Shown: positions 23,942 through 36,900 of the stretch, in pieces | Numbering within the stretch: the first letter of the stretch is position 1 | Layout: every line of letters starts with the position of its first letter | NCBI GenBank assembly: GCA_018881555.1 | Contig: JACAXG010000052.1 | Span: forward strand, 4,280,486 to 4,344,485 | DNA length: 64,000 nt | Source: Amblyornis subalaris | Lineage: Eukaryota > Chordata > Aves > Passeriformes > Ptilonorhynchidae | Reading direction: 5' to 3' | The notes under the pieces: model-generated | Databases searched by the model: none | Seen by the model: only the letters and a program-made list of their open reading frames with translations | Told to the model about the DNA's origin: nothing | Program-made: the position numbers and the translations under genes

Positions 23942-25753
23942 CTTATGAGTACTTTGCTGGTCCCTAAACCAGAATGTACATGATTTTTCCTCTCTGGGAT
24001 GGAGAGATCCTGACAAAATGTCGCATAAGAAAATTTTTGGGATTATTTTGTTGTTTGGGTTTTTTTATTAATGGTAGCATTCAGCTTTCCTGCATGTAGA
24101 AGTACCATTGGAGGTCAAAATTAATAGTTAAATCTAGGATTCACTGTCTTGTAGGCTTTTTCTTCAGCAGTCTATAAAGCTTTTAGGCAATCAAGAGGAT
24201 TTGGGGCTTCTGTTAAAGTCAATGGAAATCTAAGCAGTGCGGTCAACATGGCATGGATTGGTTGATCACACACAGCTCTTGAGTTCTTTTTGAGATAGCC
24301 TGAGATATTCAGTTACCATTTCAGATGGACAAAGATCTCCCATAGGTACTGTATTATGTCTGCCAGACTAGGATCTCTGTCTGATATACCTTTGATTAAA
24401 TATCAATCAAAGATGATAGCAGACAAGATTCTACCTCTCAGAATACTAAGAAAATAATTTCTGAAACAAGGAGGCTAAAGTACAAACCCTGCAGCTATTC
24501 TCTCACAGCTCTAGAAAGCAGAGCTCACTTGTTAAGAAAGTCACATCCGTTCCAGAATGACCAAACACTTCTGTATTGCTTTTGAATTGTACTGAAGACT
24601 GTGGATGTTGTACAGGCTGGTGACTATAAAATCCCAAACACAATGAAGTGGGTCATGTGCTATGACTTTAAAGCTATTATTCCTTGTGCCTCTCAAACTT
24701 TCCTTTAACCAAAACTTAATCCATTTTAAACATGCAAATGTGACTTCCCTTCCTTCTTGGCTTTTCTTACAAGTCAAAAAAGCACCTGTTTATTTATTGC
24801 CATCAGTTTCTTAGTGAAAAGAGAACAAGAGAAACAATTAAAACTAAAAGGCAACTGCTGTAGGTTTGCCATGTTCCTTGCCTATGATTTTGTCCATAAT
24901 TTGAGTTCCAAAATCCCACAAGAGACTGTCGATGACAGAGTATTCATGAAAGATGTAAATATTATTAGGCAAACCTGGCTGTCTGATGGCAAAATGGCTA
25001 TTGAAAAATATTGTCTTTGAAAAGTAGTAATTCTGAAAAAGGCAAAAAAGAAGTAACCTTTTGCAATTCCAGCTAGAAACAGAGCAAGCCAGTTAATTCA
25101 GTCTCTGGCCAGTTTTAATAGTTCATTTCTAAAGCAACAGAGGTATGTGTGCAGTTACATAACCTTGGTAAAATTTTAATGTGGACATTTTGTCTTAGCT
25201 TCTTTTCCTTTAGCAAAACCAAAATGAGAATATAAAAAATAAAGAAAAGAAAAAAGGTGGCCCCCAAAATAAATGAAACTCAATTTCACGGCACATTATC
25301 TCTCTCAATTCTTTCCTCTCAGCTTTCATTTTCATTAAAATCACAGACAACCATAAATTAATAATTACTTCAGGTTGACTAAATGCAGGCCACACTATTT
25401 AGCTCTCGTTTTCCTGCAGTGGCCCTTCTTGTTCATGCTGGAAAAATGTTAATTTAGATAATGTGGCTTGCCCCTTGTCATGTAATTCTGTTTTGCAGTT
25501 TCACTGATCTATAATGGTCTCTTCTGATTAGGTAGTATTAACTTTATCTTTTGTTCAATCAAGCTTCACAGTTTCCTCCGACAAGATAACTATTGTGAAA
25601 TATCAGATGGAATGTTCTATTATCCGTATTTCTGTTATATTTTGATTCATCTCTATGTTGTAACAGTGTTCAGCAACATTTGTAATTTCTTCCAGTAATA
25701 AATTTATTGGCCATTAGCCCAAGCCATATGTAAGACTTTTTTTTGCAGGAACT

Positions 25754-25756
<3 letters not shown>

Positions 25757-25788
<32 letters not shown>
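25757..25788. repeat. (AT)n dinucleotide microsatellite
   Basis: About sixteen AT units follow GGAACTACA and end in TTACTATACC. It is a simple repeat only. Confidence 0.95.
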
Positions 25789-26024
25789 CTATACCTCAAT
25801 CTTGCTACTTTACAGTTTATGCACATTTCAAATTAGTCATTTTATCAACCTACTTCCCAATTAAGAATGGGTGAATAGGTTCAAATAAAATAAAACCTGA
25901 ACTTTCACCCAGAGCCTGAACCCAATTGGTTTCAGAGGTTTGAAACCATTTAGTGCAGTTTAGTTACCTATTATTTTTTTGGCAGAGGATTCTGGTAGTA
26001 AATGAAGGAAACTGAGACATGTCA

Positions 26025-26120
26025 CAACATTTGTTGTTACTTGGTCATTGACTTGTTTCTACTGTCATTCTGTTGAAACCATTTAACTTCTCCATGCCTC
26101 AGTTTACTCATTCTTAGAAG
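26025..26120 (+). mobile_element. MIR SINE fragment
   Basis: ACTTGGTCATTGACTTG, then CCATTTAACTTCTCCATGCC and TCAGTTTACTCATTCTTAGA follow the conserved MIR core order (CTTGGGCAAGTCACTTAACC ... TCTCTGTGCCTCAGTTTCCT ... CATCTGTAAAA). Divergence is high, as expected for an ancient amniote SINE. The ends are uncertain. Confidence 0.6.
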
Positions 26121-27449
26121 ACATTCAGTTGAACTTAGATGAATATCTAGTTGTTTTCAAGGGAAAACTGTAGATATGGCCTCCTCTGAAACTTGTTTCA
26201 ATATGCAAGTATTTATAAAAAAACCTCACACAATACAAAATTAAACTTTTAAATTCCACTGATAATATGACATAACCAACATTTTTTATTCGTAAGTGAA
26301 CACCTGAAAGTTTCTAAACACTTACATAATTTGTACTGTATTTTCATGATAAGTTGCAATAGCACTCAGCTCTTTGCTCTTCTCAGGAATCCTTTAGTGA
26401 TGAGATTCTATTTCTTGTAGAGTAAAGGTGATATTTCTTTAATGAAATAACCTGTGTGAAGTAATTAGATGAATATCAGTAGTGTTCCCATATGTGTGAG
26501 GAGTCTCTAGATGTGTAGATACCTTTTGCACCCACACCTATCTAAACTAAATAAATCACTGCAGTAATTATACCTGCAAATATGAGTGGGCCAATATGAT
26601 TGTAAATTTATTATGGGTTATGGGCCCCACTTTTAATGAATGGTCATAAAATGTAATATAATCAGTAAAATTTATTTTAGGTAAGTTCTTATTTATTTTC
26701 ACCCAAACAAATCTTCTTAAAACAAGACATAGGAAATTACTTAACTTGACATTAAAGACCATTGGTAACCATTTGAAAATGATATGTAGCTTTTTCCCAA
26801 GTGTCAGAGTTCTAATTCCCATGACATATGTTCTATAATAAGATATACGTCCTCACAGTTTGAAATAAATGCATTTTTCCAAGTGAATGGCATATTTTCT
26901 TTCACCCTTGAAAATTGCTTATATAAACATTCTGGTAACAGGCTATTGACATATGGCCTAATCTAATTCCTTGGCTTTTTTTTTTTTTAATTTTGCTTTT
27001 AGGGAAATAACCTAAAGTCATTAGTGGAAGTTTGAAGATGAATAAGAAGAATTGGCCTGTAGAATTATTTTTGTTATATAAAATTGTTTTATATCTGTCT
27101 GGACACTACTAATATATCCAAATCTGTGGTGATCTGCAGTAGATTATCCTCCAAACTAGGTCAATATTTAAAATTTTAAAATACATTCTGTATTGCAAAT
27201 TACATAATATATGAATTCTTCTTTCCTAAATTAATAAACCTTTATCAGTTATCACAGCAATATACTTAAATGGACCAACGCATCTTCTATCATCCAAGTG
27301 ATGTAGCTCGACAGTGGTACACCTATCTCATGGGCTTAATTTTTGGCAATCTCTAGGATGCACACTGAAGAGATGTGATCTAGTTTACAGAGTAACACAT
27401 GAGAAAACAAGACCTGCTGTTTAGGTCTGTTGAATTNGTAATCATAGTA

Positions 27450-27500
27450 TGGGTGTCATTGGCAAGTCACTTCACTTCTGAAGCCCTTCATAAATTATGT
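27450..27500 (+). mobile_element. possible MIR SINE core remnant
   Basis: TTGGCAAGTCACTTCACTTC followed by TGAAGCCCTTCAT resembles the MIR core GGGCAAGTCACTTAACCTCT ... GCCTCAG. The match is short and diverged, so chance similarity is possible. Confidence 0.35.
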
Positions 27501-28776
27501 CTTCCTTGAAACAGAAAGATGAACTGACTTGCTCAATGACAAGTGGATCCCCTTTCTGCAGCCTGCGATACAGCATATCAATATCTAAGGTAGGATTATT
27601 CTTCAGAAAATATAGATGTCTAGAGCATAAATGTCTTAATTTCATCTTGTCATTTAGTTTCCCCATATAGTCAGTAGAGAGGAATAAGCACTTCACATCA
27701 TTCATCTAATCCTCACACAGCCATTAAATATAGGTCGGAGGAACTGTACTTCAAGTCGTGCTTGTTTCTGAACACTGCCTCTTAGCAAAATTTAGACAAG
27801 TAGCTTGTATGTGGATGTCTACATCATAGACAGCTGAAGTTGGGTGAACACATCCCTAAAATCTTTGCTCTACATACCCTCAAACCACAGTGATCCAATG
27901 TAACTGGATGTTAATGTAAATGTCTTCGTGCATTTTGCTAATATCAACAAGAATTTCCTCAGGAGAAGGAAAGGTAGGCAGGTAGCATATTTGAGAGGCC
28001 TCTTGCTCGTGCAGTATAAAAAAAATAACAATCAGTATTTCTTGAATTTTTTTTATAAGAAAAGCAGGGCAGCAAAACAAAAGTTGTCTGAGTGATATCA
28101 CGTGGTAATTTTAGGAGAGAAAAGACAAATTAAATTGTCACAGAATTAAAGTTTTCTAAAATACTTGCAGGGAAATGATTTTAATTAGCATTTCTTTAAA
28201 TGAAAATCAGGATAGCATTTTCCCTTCCGATAATAATTCTTTTGTTCAGCCCCAATTCAAACATTGCAGCACTGTATTAATGCAAGACAATTTGAAAAAT
28301 GGAACTGACTAGTTTCCATTTGACTGAAATGAGAACAAGATCTAGCCTTAGGCAACAGGAGCATAACTAGCCAAAAACAAATGCCATTTTTAAATTTCAT
28401 GAAGTGATTATTTGCTGTTAAAAAGTCAGTATTTCCCAACACATATAAGACAGTAATAGAATCTGAGCTCTCAAATGACCTTATGCTTACAAAGAAAATA
28501 GCTGTAATATATCAGCCATTTCTGTGATCACTGGAAATAAGGCTCTATCAGATCTTATTTGAATTAAAATAGTATAAATTAGTATAGCACTACTTCAAAT
28601 TGGAGTAGTACCATAAACTTCAACAAGCCTGTACTGATTCAACTCAACAGATACATGATTTACTAATTGTACAGTGATGGATCTGACTCATCAGATTTTC
28701 AATTTGACTGATGTGTCTCTTTATAAGTATTCCTTTTCACATCGCTCTAGAGTAACAGACCCATGTAAAACTGTGA

Positions 28777-28830
28777 TGGAAGGGAAAGGAACGGAAGGGA
28801 AGGGAAGGGAAGGGAAGGGAAGGGAAAAAG
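28777..28830 (+). repeat. (GGGAA)n pentanucleotide array
   Basis: About 8 to 10 GGGAA units, the first few impure (GGGAAAGGAACGG), form an all-purine plus strand. The unit and orientation match the array at 10299-10378. The minus-strand open frame reading through it has a repeated S/L/P/F segment and is not a gene. Confidence 0.95.
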
Positions 28831-31800
28831 GAGAATGCAGATTTTAGGTGCCTTAGTAAAATTATCCAGTTAGTTAACCATATAATACAGTTTTGAATAC
28901 TTTTTTTTTCAGATAAAAAGAAATAAAAATATATAAATATATGAATAAGACAGACTAAGACAAGATCATATCTAGAATTTAAGCAAAAAAAAAAGCTGAC
29001 TATGCTTATGTTAGGATCATTGTTTTGAAAAAGAAAGACAAACAAAAAACCCACCCACAAACAAATAAAGAAAACCAAANGTTTTTTTCTGCATGTCTCT
29101 AGCTGTTGTTACACTGTGACATAGAATCTTGCTAAGTTTCCTGGCTCATGCTGACCATATCCACAGTGCAATGTTACTTGCAGAGAAATATCCCTGGGAT
29201 TGAAATATTGTATCAAAGAACTCACAGTTGCAGTGAATGTGTGTCATTTATGTATTTTATGCCATACTCTTGTCACACTGAAAGAGCTGGTTCTGGAAAA
29301 AAAAAAGGTTCTCTAGTGTTTTACAAGGTACTGTTAAATACTGTAATTACGTACTTCAATTCCTTACATCTCTATGGATCTATATGAGTGAACATTCATG
29401 CTTTGAAGGTTTCTGCTTCTCAGGAACACTGCTATGGATTGTGATGCACCATTTTTTGTAAAGACATACCTTACAATTAAATGTTTCAATTACCTAAAAA
29501 TTTACAGGACTAATAAAGTTAATATGATTAGGGATTTAGAAAGCATTTTTTTCAGAATCCCTGAATCAGCTTGCTGGACAATCATGGTATCTAGCTTTGA
29601 GGAATAACTTACTAGGGCTTCACTTTATATTTTGTTATCTCTGAAAAGAATAAANGTGATTGTGTAACCTACTTTTTGCTGTGTGTTTCGGGTGTCCTCT
29701 GCCCAATCCAATTGTGATGGCCTGGGAGAAAATGTTTAGGCTTTCAATGCAACAATGATGAGATAGTATCTCAGAAGTCCAGGCCAAGAAAATTCCNTTT
29801 GATTTCAGTTCTTGAGGAGAATAGTGAAACATTTTTTTTTTCTAATNATGTTTTAAAGTAATGTAAGGTGAAGACTAAATGTTTCTTCTATTGAAATGTC
29901 AAATCCCCATCCTTAAAGTTTTGATTTTCTGGTCACAGAAATGTTTAAATCAGGTACATGTGTNAAAATAAAAGTAGGGCACATATCTAGTTAATTGGAT
30001 TACACAGAATGTATTTATAGAACTACTTGTGACTAGGACAGTGAATAGCATTCTTTCCATGTTTCTAACACTGAACAGTTAAAATAATACAAAATTAAAA
30101 TTATATAACTTAGCTGTACTGCAGGAATATAAATACACTTTGCTATATATTTATAGACTTAGATATACATCAATACACTTTGCAAGGAAATGATTCTATG
30201 ATTTTCACCTATTTCTCTGATTTTAGTTTTCTAATAAGAAGGAAAAAGTAGTACNCAAGGAAGAAAGAGCTGAAATTTCACAGAATAGATCTTTGACTGT
30301 TCTCACCTTCTGCCAGTCTCACAGACAGGAACAAGCATTTTCAAAGTATTTAGACCCACAAATACACATTGCACTCCAGCTATGCTTCTGAGTTGTTCAT
30401 ACATGTACTATTTTTACATCAATGCCCACTTTTTGCATAGATTAGAGACTTTGAGATGATCAGATCTAAGAGTCCCCTTTAACACTTCAAGTTTAAAGTA
30501 AAGAGTCTAGACTTCTCTGTAGCTGGTAAAAAAAAAAAAAGAAGAAAATCCTCTTATGTCTTCTATTGCATCAATCACTGCTCTTCTTTACTAGCTATTC
30601 CCTTCAGAATACTTTGAAATGAGATCTGTCTTTGGATTGTCCTACCTGCCACAGTTCAAACACCTTTCTAAAGAGTGGCAATAAAAAGCTCTAAGTGCAA
30701 ACCTGGCAGAACAAGGAGTCATTAGGCCCCTTAGATACTGTGAAAGTGGTGATTGCATAAGAATCTATATAGATAGATGAAAGCTTTGGAAAAACATAGC
30801 ATGTTAGCAGAACTGTAGGAATTTATTCCCTGCATGCAAATAACTTTAAATTTAGAAATCTTGTGTATGCAAAGAATTCAAAGTGGTGTTGCAGTCATAG
30901 ACAGTCAAAATTTGTCAGTGGACAAGAAATTACATTTTTGCATATGTAAATCTGACTTACATCTGCATATATATTGCATATGTAGTTACTTAAAATGCAT
31001 GTAGAACTGTTGATTTCTGTCTATTCAGAGAGAATCCTCCAAGCATTTAGGTAATAAAACTTCACCCCATGATTATTCTAAACTTTTGATAGTAGATGAC
31101 ATACTGTCATGACTTGGAATTAGTAGATAACTATTTATGGCATTTTGTTTGTGAGGTGTACGACTACTGAAGGCTTTCCAAACTTTCTATGATTTTTAAT
31201 TGGGCTTCACCTGAAGAATTTCTAGAAAATCAGACAAGTCCTGCTATTCTTAGACAGAGGAAGCAATTGCTTTTTCCCTAAGATATTGACAGCATTACAC
31301 TATCATCTCAGGTTCAGCCCCAATTTAGCAAAGATCTGCAAANTGAATAGTGCTTCTATCTTGGCTTCTGTGGACTTCCAGTGGAAGGGAGGAGAGCTCC
31401 CATAACTCAACATGCTGCTGCCCCCTCTTGGCAATTTTTATGTTTTGGGACACTACCAGTTCACTAGGGTGTTGCATGGATGGAGTGCTCATTGGGGATC
31501 ATTTTGGAANACTTGCTCCTTCATTGCCTCTCTACTTTAGCCAAATTAATTTCTTACCTCTATTTCATTGAGTAGATCAGCACCTATAATATAGAAATAC
31601 ATTTTCAAGACAGTAATTCAAAAGTTTACAAGACACTTTTGGGAAAATTTGCCTGTAAAATCTTATTTGTGATATATGATCATTATTTTTGTTTCTCAGA
31701 AACATATATATATATATATATCTCCCCTACAGAATACCTTCAGTTGCTGCTTTTTCAACATCATCCTTCTTCCCAAATTTATACTCGCATAATCTAAGAT

Positions 31801-33189
31801 CCCACGCTCACTGTCTTATCCCCAGTCTCCTTCTACCTCTTGGGTTTAGAAATATTCTCAGGTGAAACTAGCACAGCAAAGCCTGTGGAATCTGTACACA
31901 CAGTATTAAATTTCTTACTCGTTATACACCAAAATGGGTTGTCCTTACAANTTCCTTTTATGTTTATATGTCAGCTGCTGTTGAGGTCTTTTATTACTCT
32001 TAATCCATCAACTTGAAGGTCATGCTTTTATAGACTGTTGATGTCACTGCCTTTTGCATTTAGTGTAATATGTGCTTGAAGATATAGTGAAGGCAAAAGG
32101 GCTTTTGGTTTCCTTGGGGAGTCCCATGCTATTACAGCCATGACTAGATTCACATGACATTTTCTTATAAAGTAAGAACTTTATCTGTGAGGTATGGAAG
32201 TGGGTTGAGTCGAGTTATAACATGCTTCTTATTTTCAGGTATTTTCATTTGTTCTGACAAATAAAATCTATTTAATATAAAGAGAAGCTAGCACATGTGG
32301 GTGGACCTCAGAGAAAAATATTTTCTTTACAATCTAAATTAGTTCCCAACTTGTAGATATACTTATTTTTTTAGGACAATACTGTGATGTGCTTTGCATT
32401 TTGATGTGCATAAAAGAATGCATTACTTCTGTTCTNATGTGTTGATTCAGTATTTAATTCGGAAAGAAAAGGATAATTCCGGAGTATAAAAAGATAAAAA
32501 AATATTTGAAATCCAAGTATACATTGTTCTCTGTTTGTTGATTATCATAGCTGTCAAGGCAACAAGAGAAATCAGTACTTTCTACAAGACATTGATTTCT
32601 CCTTTTAGATGTAAAACTATGCAAAATTGAATACTGAAACATTTAAAATTGAAATATCTTTATGTCATGCTAGGATGTATCTGGAGGGAGGCATTGATTT
32701 GAGGATAATATTCTAGGTATATAAAACTATATGTAAATAGGTGTGTAGCTAGATAAATGAGAAAAGAAAAAAAATGCATTGCAATTAAGACTCAGTGGAG
32801 ACACCTGACCTCTTTGGATTATATGAATTTTTTAAAACTTTTGTAACTACCATGCAGAGACAAACCTTACCAGTCTTGGGATAAAAAACATCTTCTCACT
32901 TGCAAAACTTTCAAAGCCTGCATGATTGAAAGTCAAGAAAAAGAGCATCAGCATTTTTCAGATCTTCCTAGGTTTAGCCTCTGCTTCAGACTGACCACAA
33001 CTCTTGGATTAAACAATTTCTCCCAGGTGTGTAATTTTATTCATGGTTGGTAGCAAGAACCCTACCTCCTATATTTGACAATTGACTTCTGTAGGTATTT
33101 GTCCCTTGGGGCAGAACTAAGACTTCGTGACTGAAAGTAAAGTACCATGTAACAGAGACTGATGGGATGCCTAACCCATATCATCCTCC
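28831..33189. other. AT-rich non-coding sequence
   Basis: No gene or further recognised transposon is seen. It contains an A/C-rich tract (about 29028-29080), a poly(A) run (30528-30541), a short (AT)n run (31704-31721) and many isolated Ns. Open frames are 79 codons or fewer with no domain. Confidence 0.65.
31704..31721. repeat. short (AT)n run
   Basis: Nine AT units are followed by CTCCCCTACAG. This is a minor simple repeat. Confidence 0.9.
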
Positions 33190-33985
33190 ATCAGGCAGAT
33201 AGGAATATCATGAGGTTCAAGCAAAAGAAATGCAAAGCTTTGCACCTGAGGAAGAATAATCCATTGCACCAGCACATAGTGGGAATTAACCAGCTGGCAA
33301 GCAGCTCTGCAGAGTAGGACCTAGAAATCCTGGTGTGCCCCAAATTGACCATGAACTATANAAATGTTTGGTGATGTTGCAGTAAAGAGCACCAACAGAA
33401 AGTCCTGGGTTGTATTAGGAAAAGCATTCCCCATAGGATAGGAGAAGTGATCCTTCCCCTCTATTCAGCCCTGCTGAGACACAAACGAAGTGCTGGATCC
33501 AGTGCTGGGCTTTCCAGTACAAGAGAGAGCTGGACATACAGGAATGAATCTAGTAAAGGAACACAAAGCTGATTAAGGGGCTGGAGCANCTGTAGTGTGA
33601 GGAGAGGCTGAGAGAACTGGAATTGTTCAGCCTAGGGATAAGAAGGCTCAAGGGGATTTTATCAATGTGTGTAAATACCCGATGGAAGGAACTGAAGAAG
33701 CAGCAGCCAAACTCTTTTCAGTAGTGCCCATGACAAGACAAGAGGCAATTAGCACAAATGAAAAAACATAAAATTCTACCTCAACACAGGAATTTTTTTT
33801 TTTTTCTGCTGTGACAATGGTCATACATTGAAGTCGTTTGCCCAGAGATGTGGAGTTTCTATTCCTGGAGGTATTCAGAACCCAAGAGAACACAGCCTTT
33901 GGCAACTTGCTCTAGCTGAAATCTTGAGCAGGGGGCTTGGATTAAACGATCTCAAGATGTCCCTTCCAAACTCTATGATTCTTCC
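33190..33985 (+). mobile_element. CR1 LINE copy: decayed ORF2 end plus 3' untranslated region
   Basis: In order on the plus strand: GAAATGCAAAGCTTTGCACCTGAG (33228-33251, equivalent to the CR1 reverse-transcriptase KCKVLHL region), CTGGGTTGTATTAGGAAAAG (cf. RVLGCIKRS), CCCTCTATTCAGCCCTGCTG (cf. LYSALV), GGGGCTGGAGCA..TGTAG and GAGGAGAGGCTGAGAGAACT (cf. EERLRELG), TGTTCAGCCTAGGGATAAGA and AAGGCTC. The 3' region follows and ends TGTCCCTTCCAAACTCTATGATTCT. Frameshifts, stops and small deletions break the frame throughout, so it is a dead copy. The 5' border is approximate. Confidence 0.88.
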
Positions 33986-36900
33986 ACNATATGTGAACTT
34001 TATTTTACATCAGCTATTCACTTCACTTTTTTTTTAATTGAAAGAAAAATCTTTAGCCTCTATAAGCACGAAATTCATTCTTATTTACCATTAGGCGCAT
34101 ACCTGCTCCTGCATTGAAGTAACATGATCTCAGTTGTGTTTTCTAGGACAGTTAAAAAAAATTGTCAAGGGAGATGCCTTGCACTATAGCTACAAAAGAA
34201 CGATGTAGCTATTCTTTCTAAAATTTCATGAACTGGAAAAAAAGTAAAACCGTACTAGAAATCTTTAATTTGAAATCGTGAAACNATTGCCACGTCTTCC
34301 TGTATCATGTGCTCAAACTGTTATTTTCTTCCCTGAGCTGTTGGATCTGCAATGTATTTATGTTACTTTGACCTTGGTTAATGATTGCAGCATTTTTCAT
34401 TTTCTAGAAAACATTAAGTCATTATTCAATTCTCTAAAGTAGTTTTGTTGTTGCTGTTCTTTATTTTACGTTAACATAATGAATAATAACTTCACATAAA
34501 CCAAGGTTTGGATCATCAGCCTGAGAATCAGCAATGCTAGAGTTAAATATTGGCTCTCACCCTCTACACTAAGGCACAGAAAGCTTTCTCTCATAAACTA
34601 TCCTCAACCATAAAATATGGTGTTACATTTGCACTTCCATGAAAAATCCCTCTGGTCCTTCCTGAATCAATTGTATCCTCCCCTGAACACGTAGTAGCAG
34701 ACAAAAATGCTATTATAAGAGGATATACATCCCAAATGACAAATACATATAAATAGTACTCTATTTAGCCATTTTATTGAGTGATTAATGAAGATTTATT
34801 TGGATAGATAAAAATAATAATCTCTGATATTTTGCATGAAAAACCATTTAAGATTATTAATGTTACAGTATTTCACAAATATTTTGTCAATTTTGAGTAA
34901 AATTTAAATTCTTATGAACAATATTGAATGGCAATTTTAGCAACAATGGCAGGTTTTGTTGAATATTGCCTGTGACACATAAAAGCTTCTGTCAGTCAGT
35001 AGAGAAGTTAATAACAAGATTTTAACTTAATTGAATTAACATCATGTAGGAAAAAATATCTTTGGGCAAACTAAGTGAAATAATACCAACTCAAATTTTA
35101 AGTGTGTACACATGAACAAAATGTATTGGCATCCTGTTTCAAATTAGCTTCACTTGTGGTTCTGCATGATTTTTCTTATAATGTCAGTTACTGCTATTTT
35201 TGAAGATACTGAAATAAACATTACAAAATGCTATTAAAATAGCCTATCTGTGAGGAAAATGTTTTTCATTCCCTCATTAGTTAAAGAAGCACTGATAATT
35301 TGTATGTTACAAAATTCTTTTTAGTTCTTAGTTATGTCTCTTTTTTTTTTTCATTTTTGTCATAACGTGGTATCATAGATAAAATGGTAAAGACAGAGAA
35401 GGTTCTGGCAAACACTGCATAAATCTCTAAAATAATTGCCACAACTAATCAGTGTTGCCAAGACTTTCATCCCCATTGCGGAGGTGTCTACTTAATTTAT
35501 TGTAGGTCATTTGTAAACCATAGTGATCTATGAAGACAAAGCTAGGCCTAAAAGCAGTTATTTTCATGGAAAGTGAATTTTTCCCATGTTCCATTAATGT
35601 CANAAGTCATTTCTTGTAACCATTTCCCCACCCTGAAAAGAGAAATACATTTTCCTCTCATGACAGGAGACAATGAACACTCCATGTTGAAGATATTACT
35701 TCCAGATTCTAAGCTTCTGTTCTTGACCCAAACAAATGATTCAAATCAATAGAGACTACAGTCATCCAGTCACCTAGAGGACTTCAATAGTTTTCAGCAT
35801 GGACTGGAAATCCTAAATTGTCTTGAAAATCCTAATCATCAAAACTGAAGTCAAATTCACCAAACACATACAAGATTGGGTCATATATTCAGAGCTTGGA
35901 GAAAACTGATCAGAGCATGCACAGATAATTAAGCAGATCTCATTGGCCTTTGTTTTTTGGCTTTGGATTATTTCCCAGATGGAAGTTGAAGTGAAATTAA
36001 ACCTATCTATTATATTATTAATAATTATAGCAAATCACAGAACCACAACGTGTGAATGTGTTAGTACACATACTAGTAGTATTTGACTGAAAACCTCAAA
36101 GGATGAATATGTCCCTATGCTGAAAGTACAGTTCCCTCTTGTAGCAGCAGGAGATGAAGGTTAGAACAAGAAGGTATCAAATAATGCCTTGCTCAAAACT
36201 CAGTTATCTCCTTATACATTTGCAAGGCTATCAGAAAAAAAATAGAGATAAGCAAAGAAAAGAATAAGAACAAATATCTTGCCACTTTACAGTAGCAAAG
36301 CTTTTTTTCTCTTATTTTACCCCAGTGTACAAACAGGATGCTTTAGAAAAATGAGTATATCCAGTGATTAATCATAAGAATGCATTTCAGGAAGCCATTC
36401 TCCTAGCAAAAATATTAAGGCTTTAAGAAAGTCCTGTTGATGGTGTGTACAGGAGGATTTTTACACATAGAATAATTTTTTTTTAAAAGCAGAAAATACT
36501 GAAATATTGAATCAACTCAATGCCCCAGATAGAGACCTTTTGAGATGTGTATCTATTTTCAGAAAATGATAGAAAGAGATGGAACTCAGCAGATGTTTAA
36601 ATCCTGAAAAGACATCACGAATGGTACTTTTTCTTCAGCAACGCTCCAATGGTATATATCAGTTTGACAGTGAAAGGCCACTCTAATTCCCTCTGTAATA
36701 ACCTAGGGAATGACACTTGCTCAGAATGTCAAGTTCTGGAAACTTGCTGTTAATTACAATGCTTGCCATGATATTTTNAATTTTATCAGCATTGGTAGGA
36801 GTTTTTGTGTTTCTCTGTCACTGTACGCACTGAAAACTGACCCTCTGGTTTATGCTCTGCCCCAGCACACACAAGTCACACCTTTAAAGTGACCTTTATG

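Larger units (their letters stand above)
23942..28776. other. AT-rich non-coding sequence with MIR-like fragments
   Basis: No gene is seen. An inverted repeat CTTTGATT ... AATCAAAG lies at about 24390-24412. The stretch 25415-25720 is of higher complexity but shows no identifiable signal. MIR-like pieces (26025-26120, 27450-27500) and an (AT)n array are annotated separately. Confidence 0.65.
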
